DNA of 64,000 nucleotides from Bidens hawaiensis (lineage: Eukaryota; Streptophyta; Magnoliopsida; Asterales; Asteraceae). Below, in pieces: positions 11,411 through 21,957 of the stretch (the first letter of the stretch is position 1; each line of letters begins with the position of its first letter). The position numbers were made by a program, and so were the translations under genes. The DNA is taken from the NCBI GenBank assembly GCA_021521415.1, contig JAIQDT010004982.1:124001-188000 (forward strand), given 5' to 3'. Below the pieces are notes generated by a model. The model saw only the letters and a program-made list of their open reading frames with translations. It was not told the DNA's origin and made no database searches.

Positions 11411-13546
11411 CGATTTTAAACAAATCTAGATCGTCCCAAATGTATTGTTTAGCTTGGGACATTAATTGTTTCTTCTTTCTCCTTGGCCAATGCTCTGGTA
11501 AATCACTTGCAACTTTAAAATTAACAATATGAGCAAACCAGGGATTTTGTGAAACTGCCAGCATATGCTCATCCGGGAAGGACTCGTTAATAGGCCCATC
11601 TGTGTTCCCATTTTCCACCATAATTCGGGACAAGTAATCTGCAACAACATTTTCACTCCCTTTCTTGTCCCGAATCTCTAGATCAAATTCCTGCAACAGC
11701 AAAACCCATCTGATAAGCCTCGGTTTTACATTCTTTTTATCCATGAGGTACCTGACAGCAGAATGGTCAGAATATATAATAACTTTACTACCCCAAATAT
11801 AAGACCGGAATTTATCTAGAGCATATACTACTGCTAGTAACTCCTTCTCGGTTGTGGTATAATTTAATTGAGCATCCGAGAGGGTTTTACTTATATAGTA
11901 TATAGCAACGGGTTTCTTGTCAACCCGTTGACCCAAAACAGCCCCGACCGCATAATCACTTGCATCACACATTATTTCAAAAGGTAAACTCCAATCGGGT
12001 GATTGCAAGATCGGGGCTTCAACTAATTTCAATTTCAAAATGTCAAAGGCCTTAGCACATTCATCATTAAAGTCAAACGGGGCATCCTTAAGCAATAAAT
12101 TACATAAGGATTTGGTAATGTCACTAAAACCCTTAATAAACCGTCTATAAAACCCGGCATGCCCCAGAAATGATCTAATGCCTTTGACATTGGTGGGATG
12201 AGGTAAAGTAGAAATGACTTGGACCTTAGCCCGGTCCACCTCGATCCCTCTACTTGAAACAAAATGGCCCAACACAATTCCCTCTTGGACCATGAAATGG
12301 CTCTTTTCCCAACTAAGAACCAAGTTCGTTTCGACACATCTTTTCAAAACTCTTTCGAGTTGATTTAAACATGACTCGAAAGATGTGCCGAAAATTGAAA
12401 AATCATCCATGAAAATTTCCAAAGACTCCCCCACCATATCTGAAAAGATACTCATCATGCACCTCTGAAAGGTGGCGGGGGTGTTACATAACCCGAAAGG
12501 CATTCGCCTAAACGCGAATGTGCCATACGGTCACGTGAACGTTGTCTTTTCCTGATCTTCAGGATGAATAGCTATCTAGTTATATCCGGAATACCCGTCT
12601 AAAAAGCAATAAAATTTTTGACCAGATAGCTTTTCGACAATTTGATCGATAAACGGAAGCGAAAAGTGATCTTTTGATGTTGCCGCGTTCAGTTTACGAT
12701 AATCAATACAAATGCGCCACCGGGTTACCGGCCGGGTGGCGACCTCGTACCTGAGTCGTCCTTAACGACTTTGATGCCCGCCTTTTTCGATATTGTCTGT
12801 GTCGGGCTCACCCACTTGCTGTCTGATATGGCAAAGATAATGCCAGCATCTAACCATTTCAGCACCTCCTTCTTCACCACTTCCCTCATGTTCGGGTTCA
12901 ACCTCCGCTGAGCATCGTGCGCGGGTTTGACAGCCGGATCTGTTAAAATTTTGTGCATCACAATTGAGGGACTGATTCCCTTTAAATCCGCTATGGTCCA
13001 CCCGATCGCTTCTTTATTCGCAACAAGCACCGCCATCAAAGCATTTTCCTGTTCAAATGATAAGTTAGAAGCTATAATAACAGGCAATATATTATTCTTA
13101 CCAAGAAAAGCATATTTTAAATGCTTTGGGAGCTCTTTCAGCTCGACTTTCGGTGCTTCCAGCATTGATGGTTTCAACCCAGTATCAATCTTCTCGGGAA
13201 GCGGTTCCACCTGAACTGACCATGGTGGACGGTCTCCTCGCACAGCTGCGATCTCCATCTGTTTCTCTTCTTCTTCCAGCAACTTGTATGTTTCCACCTG
13301 TAACCTGTCAAACAAAAAACACGTCTTCGCTGTGCCATCCGAACTGACGACAGAGTCGTATAGAGGAATGCACTCGTCAATGACATCGGCCATAAAGCAC
13401 TCGCCATCGACTGGAGAATTATTTCCACGTGTGAAAACATTAATTCTCAGCTTACGGTTACCGAATGCCATGTCAACAGTACCATTTCTACAATTAATGT
13501 TGGCATTTGAGGTAGCCAAAAATGGTCTACCGAGGATAACCGTAGG
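11325..13546 (-). pseudogene. Athila reverse transcriptase and RNase H segment
   Basis: Copies element RNA into DNA and degrades the RNA strand. From 13546 the frame carries the post-protease LGRPFLAT block and the RT N-terminal region to 12725. A frameshift near 12745-12755 breaks it. The palm motif YCFLDGYSGYN and a TAG at 12576-12578 follow, then a TGA near 12530. From 12503 an open frame of 392 codons holds [15 protein letters not shown], the catalytic FMDDFSIFG, and RNase H with [15 protein letters not shown] and [14 protein letters not shown], ending near 11325 after a frameshift into the integrase. Catalytic aspartates are retained, but the reading frame is not. Confidence 0.88.
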
Positions 13547-15547
13547 CTATTTAGTCCTTTCACCCGAAACATAATCGAGGACCAAAAAGTCAACTGGAAA
13601 GTAAAAGTCTTCCACCTTGACGATAACGTCAGTCAATATTCCTCGGGGCAGTTTCGGTGTCTGGTCAGCCAAGACAACCGTGGTGGCAGCCGCACGAAGC
13701 GGGCCAAAATCATACTGATCGTATAAACTACCTGGGAGAATACTGATACTAGCTCCAAGATCTAGAAGAGCCCGAGTCATTTTAAAATCGCCCCTTGAAT
13801 GGGTATAATGGGCGTTCCCGGATCTTGTGTATTTGGTGGAAGCGAACCCCGAAAGAATTGCACTCACGTTATCGGTAAAATCAATCTGTTTAGAAATCTT
13901 ATGACTCCTTTTCTGTGTGCACAACTCTTTCAAGTACTTAGCATAGGCGGGAATTTGTTTTATGGCATATAAAAGAGGTATGTTAATTTTAACTTGTTTA
14001 AACGTTTCCCACATTTCTTCTTGTTGCGGACCTCGTTTTGATGCCATCTTCGCCTTTGATGGCGCTAACAAAGCATCGGGATATGGAACAGTTTTCACTT
14101 TTTCCTTATCCTTAGAGTTGTTGGTGTCATCCTTCGGAACCGATTTGTTATTTTTAGTTTCACTTTTGTTAGGTTTATTTAATTCAATCGGTTCCGGCTC
14201 GTCGTCACTGACGAGAGTCTCATCAACTTCTTCCACCACCCCATCAACCAATGGTGGTGGACCCCCAACCTTATTATCATATTTCTTACCATTACGTAAA
14301 ATACTTACCTGGTTGACGTGCTTTTTCGAACTTGAACTGTGATGATTCGGGTTGACTGTGGTGTCACTCGGAAGTTGGCCCGCATTCTTTTGTAATTTCT
14401 CCATGTCTGAAGCGAGCTGACCAATTTGCTTCGTCATTGCCTCCGACGATTTATCCCGTAACTCGAACTGTTTCTTCGTCTCAGCCTTTTGATCAGTCAT
14501 AACTTTCAATAACGCATCCAACTTCGAGTGTACCGAGTCGTCCGAATTACCCGAGGACCGTTTCTGCTGATCCTGATTACCCGAAAAATTTTCACCCCGG
14601 TTACTGTCTCTGTTATACCCCCGATTCTGATTGCTCGAACCCTGCTGATAACTGCTCTGGCGGTAATTACCCTGCGATCTGTTCTGGCTCGATCCTTGAA
14701 AGTTCGGGTTCAACTGAGAAGACGCGTTCCCGTAACGAAAATTCGGGTGGTTCCTCAGGCCCGGGTGATATGTGTTCGAATCGAACCCTTGGCCTTTGGA
14801 ATCCCCGTAAGTGTAATTAACTTCCTCGGTGTCATCCTCCACATCATCATAATACTCGGGACAATTTTCTACCTTATACCCGATTTCACCACAATCTTCA
14901 CAAATCGGGAATTTAACACCAACTTTCCCGACTTCTTTCTTCTTACCCTTTCTATACCCAGCCAGTTCACGTTCTAACTCAGCAATTCTTTCAGATTCAC
15001 TCGTAACTGACTTAACTGACCTGGAGGAATTACCACGTCTTCGTCTTTCAGCTGCTGCTTCTGTCTTGGAATCTTCACACATAGACTCCAAAAAACTCCA
15101 ATCATCTTCCCCAGGCTGATTCAGCAACAAACCATTACACGAGGCCTTAAGATGCTTTCGGTCCTTGTATATCAACCCATTAACAAAGCACTTAACCAGT
15201 TCCCACAGTTCAATCTGGTGATGTGGGTATTTCCTGATCATGTCTTTGTATCTAGTAAAGGCTTCGTGAAATAACTCACCCGGTAACTGTGAAAAGTGAC
15301 GAATGTCGGAACGGGCCTCGGTAGTCTTCGACTGTGAATAAAACTCGTTTAGAAACACTTGTTGCATCTCGGCCCAGTTTCTGATACTGTGCATCGGTAG
15401 CGAATTAAACCAAAGTTTCGCTTTGCCTTTTAGGGAAAATTGGAATAACCGCAACCGGACTTCATCTTGATCAAACGTACCGTCACCGATAGACCCGCAG
15501 ATAGCCGAAAAATCAGTTAAGTGTGAATACGGGTCTTCTGAAGCCAT
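13547..15547 (-). pseudogene. Athila gag core and protease segment
   Basis: A 666-codon open stretch. Residues 1-175 match the retrotransposon gag family (DPYSHLTDF, KAKLWFNSLP, ELFHEAFTRYKDMIRKYP). Near residues 215-228 the zinc knuckle reads CEDCGEIGYKVENC: the usual His is Tyr, which probably ruins metal binding. A low-complexity Gln/Asn/Ser region follows. Near residue 600 the protease active site reads ALLDLGASISILPG. The stretch ends at a TAG (13547-13549) just before LGRPFLAT, in the same frame as the RT segment. Upstream, the frame continues past 15547 to a TAG at 15608-15610. Gag would build the particle and protease would mature it. Confidence 0.9.
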
Positions 15548-15744
15548 CCCGTTGAAGTGAGAAACGATGTTGATGTAAGATGGCCGGGACTTGAAAGTTG
15601 GTTGTCCCTACACTCGTTCCTGTGGAACCAACGGGGATGCTCCATCTGAGATTGCCGGTATGAACCGACTATTAACACCATGAGCCGGGGCTATGTAATT
15701 TCTCCTCTGCCCCCCCCCCCCCCGGGGTTTCCCATACCGCCCGG

Positions 15745-16278
15745 TTAACTGGAATACCACGAACTCTTTCGGACCGTTCTGCCGTTTCTGTTGTCTGCTT
15801 CAGCCCGTCTTCGATTAACAGGCTCCTCCACCTCATCTTGATAATTATTATCACCCTCAATCTCTGGTTCACCAACCTCGTTCTCGGGCTCAGCCGCCCA
15901 ATTCCTCCTAACCCATCGATCTACCTCATCATCCGCTGCCCGAAAACCTTCGTTTCTATTATTATCTTCCCCCTCATCCTCATCTTCAGTCGGAACACTC
16001 GATCGGACATCATCAATATTTATCCGAACTCGGCGGTTGGGGTTATTGTTTGGAACTGATGGTCGTGCATGGTCAAAGTTGAGGTTTAAGTTTCGGTTTC
16101 GGGTTCTAGATGCACGAGCTGAGTTATTTCGGGCGTTTTGGTTATTTTGCTCGTTTTTGTTATTGAAATTGAATGGTGGAGGTATGTTATCTGGGTGAAA
16201 CTGGTTATTCTGTGGGAGTGGGTCTTGGTTTTGGTTATGGTTTTCGTTTTGGCTCTGATTTTGGTTTTGGTCTTCCAT
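15745..16278 (-). pseudogene. Athila gag N-terminal extension
   Basis: A 177-codon frame beginning MEDQNQNQSQNENHNQ, rich in Asn, Gln, Glu and Arg with no folded domain. It starts about 230 bp inside the primer site, where gag is expected to begin. Two frameshifts separate it from the gag core: one near 15780-15800, the other at a run of 14 C (15710-15723). The run may be a true slippage mutation or a sequence error. Confidence 0.75.
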
Positions 16279-16508
16279 CTCAGAATTTCTGTTTTGTACT
16301 CGGTTCTGCCGAGCTAACCTCTCGATTTTGGGCTCGTAAGCTAATGGAGACTATCGGCCCGAATGGCGGATGCGCATAAACCTGTAATCTGCACAACTAA
16401 CACAACCCACGTAAAATACAGATAAATAAAAACTTAAAATAAAAACTAATATTAAAACAAAATTAAACACAAAAATCAATTAACACGAAAAACACTAAGC
16501 GCACTAAC

Positions 16509-16526
16509 TCCCCGGCAACGGCGCCA
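16509..16526 (-). other. Primer binding site, tRNA-Asp
   Basis: The plus strand reads TCCCCGGCAACGGCGCCA, matching the 3' 18 nt of plant tRNA-Asp including CCA as I know it. It lies three bases inside the 5' LTR (16530), so the element RNA would pair with tRNA-Asp to prime cDNA synthesis. It is not a tRNA gene because the rest of a cloverleaf is absent. Confidence 0.92.
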
Positions 16527-16529
16527 TTT

Positions 16530-17653
16530 TGATGACCGTCGTTTGAGTCAATCAAAAACCTAGTTATTCTAAATAGTTAGAGTAAGTAGGGTATCTTATC
16601 ACAGGGAGTATGTGGTCATTGTATTTGTGTAACAGATTTCTAATTATGAGGTGACTGAATTTTAGTGCTGATCACACAAGCAATTTTAGTAAATATAAAG
16701 AACTAAGCAACGAACAAATAAACGAGTTTCAAACAGTTAACAAAGCAAATCACACCCGGGAATTCAAGTAAGCAACCAACAGCATCTCATGCAACCTAAC
16801 AGATTAATTATTAACGATTAACTGAAAACTAATCATCAGACAAAACCTTAGACATCAACAATTACTTTACACACGGCACTGGTTATCAAACAGTCCTTGC
16901 CAGTGTGACTCAGTTAAGGGTAATTGTATGTTTTATCGTATTCAATCTTACCAAACAGTTATATGACTAATTATCTAGCAATTGGTAACAGATCGTTCAG
17001 ACCAACGTAAACCTAAACCGACCGAACACACAGACATACTAAACATCAATAATCATATATCAATCATCAATAATAATACACAAGTGTTCTTAATCATATG
17101 AGAAAAAATGTAAAAGTTTATAAACTATACATTCCGGGTGCGATTCTAGGAGATTAGCCGAGCCTAGACATCATTGAATCTTCGATATGGATGATAGAAA
17201 TCATATGTAGGATCTTGACACGAGCTAGGATAGTGGAAATCGCCTATAGGACTGCTGGAAATCGCCTCTTGGTCGTCAAAAACGAAGTAAGGGTTTTATG
17301 TTGATGAAAGTGATGTTATAAACCAAAATCCCGTCTCCACACTCGTCGCGTACCGCGACGGGGCCTTCTGTAAGCCGATCGCGTACCGCTATTGACCAAA
17401 GTGGTCAACATCATTTAAACTCCCATCGCGTATCGCGATGGGACACTGCTACAACAATCTTCATTCTTTTCATCGTTTTACGTGCTGGACTTCTCGGGTC
17501 TTCATTCCGTGTCACAACTGGTCCATACTGAGTACTTTAACGCCTATGACCTGAAATCCAATAAAACACGTATGAAGTATCGATAGTTCTAGAATAAACA
17601 GTTAAAACTAAATAATAAACAAACTAAAACATATACAAATTAACCGACCATCA
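16530..17653 (-). repeat. Athila 5' LTR
   Basis: Pairs with 4019-5143 with about 2-3% mismatches by eye; TG at the left and CA at the right. Contains the same three CGCGTACCGC motifs (17342-17362, about 17377-17394, 17422-17442). Target duplication CACCT follows at 17654-17658. Confidence 0.95.
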
Positions 17654-17855
17654 CACCTCATTTGACTTAATTAAAAAAAATTAATAAAAGCCACGTCAGC
17701 GTTTCCACTAACGCGTTAGCATTTAGTTAATGATGGAGTGATAAAAACAAATAGGATAAATGTTGGGAGTTGGGGTTTACAAGTGAAAGTTTCGAGTGTT
17801 ATTTACCAACGACAGAAAGTTGAAATTATTGAGAAACCAATATTCATTATTTTTA

Positions 17856-18546
17856 AACGTAGTTACATCTTAACATGATCAATCATCTTTTAAATTTATA
17901 TTTCATAACTAAACTATTACTCAAAAAAATAAAATAAAATTTTGTGTGTTATTTAATAATTAATATAACTTATAAATAGTTATAAAAGATTTTTAAGTTT
18001 ATGAATTATATATATACAATTCTTAAAAGATAGTTGTCTCACATTATTACTATTCACTTGATTTTGTGTTGTTTTAATTTGTACATTGTGTTTGAATTTT
18101 TATACATTTGGTTCGCACTTTATATAATATGTTGTCTTCACCAACTTCCCTAATTTTCATTTCCTACTTTTAGTTCTTATAATTTTGATCTTTTATAATT
18201 TTATCATAAAACCTTTTTTTCCTTTTAACCTCAACAATTTTCAACTTTAAACTTTGGTCTATTATACTTTTCATCTTTTACAATTTTTTTGTTTAATGTT
18301 TTGGTCTAAATTTTGCAAGTTAATTTTTTTGTGTGTTAACAACCACCAAATGGTGTTGTGATTTAACATTTTTACGTCTAATTTTGTTTAGTTTTCTTAA
18401 TGGTTCACGAAAGTTACTACCACGTGAGAGGGGATAGTGACTGAAGGCGGTGGTGCTTGTGAAGGCGACTTGATGTTTTCGATTGGAGTTGACGTGTAAT
18501 CACACAGTTTCACAACTCCACCGCAACGCGGGGGTGTTAATACTAG
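17856..18546 (+). mobile_element. Helitron-like 3' terminus, 5' end not found
   Basis: At 18520-18546 the sequence has a short GC hairpin (CCGC AAC GCGG), a spacer GGGTGTTAATA and CTAG followed by T, the form of a plant Helitron 3' end. I could not find a matching 5' TC terminus, so the left boundary is nominal. The stretch is AT-rich with no coding signal. Confidence 0.4.
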
Positions 18547-18696
18547 TTCTCAACAAGATACAGATAACTAAATATAAAATTTAAAAATTAATCATATTAT
18601 ATAAGAAGAGCTAGAAACATGAGAAACAGAAAAAAGAACAAAGAAATATACAAACAACTTTGTCTCTTACATTTGCCTCCCATCTCTTTTTTTTTT

Positions 18697-19424
18697 GAAA
18701 ATTCCCAAAATATCTCACTTTTAAAGAGAGATTCTAAATATGTCTCTTCAAAATTCAAATTCCTTTTTTGGTCCCTTTATTAACTCGTTTGCGGCTCTAC
18801 GTTAGGAAATCGTGACGATATGTTTCTTAATTCGCCGCCTCCCCTCCGTATTAGCTCATAACTCGTCGCCTCCCCCGCCATGTTAGCTCAAAACCCATCG
18901 CCTTCGCTCCATGTTAGCTCAAAACTCATCGCCTCCACCCTATGTAAGCTAAAAAATTAAATCTAATATATTTTGTTATTTAAAAAATATATCTAAGAAA
19001 AGTACACATAAAATAATTTGATAGTATGCATGACTACTCTGAATCAAATTATTATCCAAAATTCAATATACAAGAACTTAAAAACCAATAAAATTTAAAA
19101 TATTCAAATATTTTTTAATTAAGTTTTGGATCAATGTTTTTAGTAAAAAATAAGCTAGATTTTCATTTTAGCTAACATAGGGTGGAGACGGCGAGTTTTG
19201 AGCTAACATAGAGCGAAAGCGATGAGTTTTGAGCTAACATGACGGGGAGGCGACGAGTTATGAGCAAATATGAAGGGGAGGCGGCGAGTTAAGAAACATA
19301 TTGTCTCGATTTCCTAACGTAGAGCCGAAGACGAGTTAATAAAGGGACAAAGAAGGAATTAAAATTTCAGAGGGACATATTTGGAATCTCTCTCTAGAAA
19401 TGGAACATTTGGGGAATTTCCCCC
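18697..19424. mobile_element. Foldback MITE, family 2, copy 2
   Basis: Left end GAAAATTCCCAAAATATCTC; right end, reverse-complemented, GGGGAAATTCCCCAAATGTT. Both arms hold a run of about four tandem units containing TTAGCTCAAAACTCATCGCC or its complement, separated by an AT-rich centre. Related to 2570-3091. No coding capacity. The target duplication is unclear because of flanking T and C runs. Confidence 0.7.
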
Positions 19425-19502
19425 CGCTTTTTTACTTCTTTGTCACCGGATGCGATCTCGACTTGTGAATCCCTCTTTGTAGATGTTCTTGAGAGTTCAT
19501 AC

Positions 19503-19920
19503 TAGGGATGACAGTTTATACACGAATACACGACACGTACCTACACAACTTTAACATGTAACCGTTAAGGCCTTAACAAGTTTCGTTCACCAAGTAGACA
19601 CGAATTTACCTGTTAATTTTCATGTCTAAACATGTAAAATATATTCTTAAAACATTCTCACTCTCTATTTCTCAGCCGTCGCCACTCACCACTCACGAAC
19701 GTTCCCTTTCCGACGTTTTTTTTTCACTAAACAGGTTGTGAAATATGTGTTTCTAAACAGCTCTTATCATGTTTTAACGTGTATACCAGGTAATAACATG
19801 TTCGTGTTCGTGTTTGGGATACATGTACACGATAAGTTTTCGTGTTGTGTACAAGTATACACATTTCGTGTTCGTGTCTGTGTACGGGTAAACACTATAT
19901 GCCAGCCCTAGTTCATACTT
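19503..19920. mobile_element. hAT-type MITE
   Basis: A 418-bp element with inverted ends TAGGGATGACAG and CTGGC...CCAGCCCTA-type sequence, and a perfect 8-bp target duplication GTTCATAC (19495-19502 and 19921-19928). The length of the duplication and the ends fit hAT. Interior is rich in GTGTTCGTGT repeats and noncoding. Confidence 0.9.
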
Positions 19921-19928
19921 ATTCTTAA

Positions 19929-19976
19929 GACCTTAACCTTAACCTTAACCTTAACCTTAACCTTAACCTTAACCTC
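19929..19976. repeat. CCTTAA hexamer tandem repeat
   Basis: About seven copies of CCTTAA directly after the hAT target duplication. It is not the plant telomere unit CCCTAAA. Confidence 0.9.
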
Positions 19977-20354
19977 ATCATTATTAATAATTTATATTTT
20001 TAGTTATTTATTTTCTTATTAATCCTATCCCGCTCCTTCACCTCGTGATCTATGTAATTTATGTGTGTTCCCACTATTACCCTACCTGTTCCTAGTTTCG
20101 TTGTCATTATCTTCATTAAAATAATTAAGAATATCTTATTGATAATCTCAATGACAACATCGTATATTTCTATATGATAAAGTTTTGTCTTCGGACCTTA
20201 TAAATTTATTAATTATCACTAATGTAGGCTTAAGTCCGTGACCCCACACGCTTTCTTTATTAAATATTCGTTTTGTAAGTTGTAACGACTAATTTTAGTC
20301 TTCCTATTAACATTTGAATACTTTTTAGATTAGTTTAAACAATACGTTAATGAC
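19977..20354. other. AT-rich spacer
   Basis: No supportable feature. Confidence 0.5.
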
Positions 20355-20357
20355 TTA

Positions 20358-21121
20358 GGGGGTGTTTGTTTTTTCTTCAAACATCTTCAAGGGAGCTAAT
20401 GTCTGCACGCGCGCAGACATTACCCTTGAAGACTGTTTGTTTTTTTTTTTAAACAGATCTTAAGTTATCTTCTTTCATCTTAAAAGAAAAGCAAAGAAAT
20501 CTTGCTTAAAACATCTTCGCAAAAAAATCATACTCTTATCCCTTTGAAGCCACCCTCTCATCCACTCCTCCCACCACCGTCCGCCACCACCACCCACCGT
20601 ACGCCACCACCACCATCCCCCACTGCCACCGTCCACCACCATCCACCGCCACTACCCACCGTCCGCCGCCACTACCAGCATCCACCACCACTACCCATCG
20701 TCCGCCACCACCACCACCACCACCATCCATCACAGCCACCACCAATCACCACCGTCCACCACCCACCACAACCGTTCATCACCACCACCACCCACTGTCG
20801 GACGCCATCACCGTCAACTACCACCGTCCACCACCCACCAAAACCGTCCATTACCACCACCCACTGTCCACCACCACCATCCATCGCCACTACCCACCGT
20901 CCGCCGCCACAATTTTATTATTATATTTTCTATGTAACTTGAATAAATGACTTCTATCTTGTGAGATAAGTTTGACAGTTATGCAGACAGTATCAGCTTA
21001 TAAAAACAAACAGTCTTATATTTTCAGCTTGCAGATCTTCAGACCACATCTTCAGTTGCAGACATGAAAACAGATGAAATCAGCTTGCAGACAGTTTATG
21101 TCTGCAAAAACAAACAGCACC
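20358..21121. mobile_element. Tourist-like (PIF/Harbinger) element with CCA-rich filler
   Basis: Inverted ends GGGGGTGTTTGTTTTT and AAAAACAAACAGCACC flanked by TTA on both sides (20355-20357, 21122-21124), the canonical PIF/Harbinger target duplication. Subterminal repeats of CAGACAT/ATGTCTGC type occur at both ends, and GTCTGCACGCGCGCAGAC at about 20402-20419 is a hairpin. The centre (20555-20925) is a degenerate CCACCACCG-type repeat that opens a His/Pro/Thr-rich frame of 146 codons, which I treat as noncoding. Confidence 0.85.
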
Positions 21122-21124
21122 TTA

Positions 21125-21478
21125 ATGTCTTGTTTGAACATCCAATAACATACTTTGACATATGAATGTATTAAGAATTTACTCAAAAGTGGATTCAAAT
21201 TATTGAATGCTAAAAGGTTATAGTGTATAAACCAAGGTTATGAGTATAAACCAAACCAAGGTTATGAGTATAAACCAGAGTCTCCTTCCTCACACAACCT
21301 AACCCAACTCTCGTGCTCTTCTTGTTGACTGCCCAACATGCATCCACAAACACATGATGATAAAATTGACTTGGTTAGGGTGTTTGATTTTGAAATTGTC
21401 TGTCCAACTTGTCGCCTGTTTTTGTTTATGTTATATTATTATTATAATACTCTTTGTGTGTGAGATATATATACATAA
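21125..21478. other. AT-rich spacer
   Basis: Contains a short repeated phrase GGTTATGAGTATAAACCA (about 21237-21272). Nothing else supported. Confidence 0.5.
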
Positions 21479-21585
21479 TCTATACTCTTTAATAATAAGC
21501 TACAACTTTTGTTATTTGTCATTCCTACATTAAACCTCACTTTTTTTAACAAATTTATAATACTAAAATAATAGTTACCATTTTT

Positions 21586-21957
21586 AAAATCTACCTATAT
21601 AATAAAAGAGTAAATTTCCACCTATTTTTTTAATATATTTAACCAAATGTCTTCAAAGTGTCACATGACATTTTCTAATTTTTATTAATCTTATTTCTTT
21701 TCAAAATCTCTACCTATATGATAAAAGAGTTGATTTTCACAAATTTCTCTTTTATATTTAACCAAATGTCTTCAAAGTGTCACATGAAATTTTCTAATTT
21801 TTTATTTCATTAATTTTATTTCTTTTCAAAATCTCCATCTATATAATAAAAGAGTGGATTTCCATCAATTTATCTTTTAGATTTAACCAAATGTCTTCAA
21901 AGTGCCACATGACATTTTCTAATTTTGTATTTCATTAATTTTATTTCTTTTAAAAAT
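21586..21957. repeat. Three tandem units of about 122 bp near the Helitron 5' end
   Basis: Each unit contains CTATATAATAAAAGAGT (or a variant) followed by ACCAAATGTCTTCAAAGTG and ACATTTTCTAATTTT. The unit start resembles a Helitron 5' terminus, so the array may be nested or repeated Helitron ends. Confidence 0.8.

Larger units (their letters stand above)
4019..17653 (-). mobile_element. Athila-lineage Ty3/gypsy LTR retrotransposon, degenerate
   Basis: A 13.6-kb element in minus orientation with two LTRs of about 1.12 kb and a perfect 5-bp target duplication CACCT (4014-4018 and 17654-17658). Order on the minus strand: 5' LTR, tRNA-Asp primer site, gag, protease, reverse transcriptase, RNase H, integrase, a 1.6-kb spacer, an ATHILA ORF1-like (env-like) frame, a 2.1-kb spacer, 3' LTR. 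The tRNA-Asp primer and the extra frame after pol are typical of the Athila lineage. Every coding segment carries stops or frameshifts, so the copy is not autonomous. By eye the LTRs differ by about 2-3%. Confidence 0.93.
3156..17846. mobile_element. Mutator-like TIR element split by the Athila insertion
   Basis: About 180 bp at 3156-3340 is the inverted complement of 17665-17846, sharing blocks such as GTTGGTAGATAACACTCC, TTTGTTTTTATCACTCC and CGTTAGTGGAGACGCTAAC. Flanking 9-bp sequences TTATTTATA (3147-3155) and TTATTTTTA (17847-17855) match at 8 of 9, consistent with a Mutator-like target duplication. The two halves are separated only by the Athila element (4019-17653). Without it the element is about 1.05 kb with no recognisable coding sequence. 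Confidence 0.7.

Noticed and set aside
16509..16526. tRNA-Asp gene fragment
   Set aside because: Only the 3' acceptor end is present, next to the LTR, so it is the primer binding site complement.
19929..19976. Interstitial telomere repeat
   Set aside because: The unit is CCTTAA, not CCCTAAA.
20502..20942. 146-codon His/Pro/Thr-rich protein
   Set aside because: It is produced by a CCA-type simple repeat open on both strands within a Tourist element.
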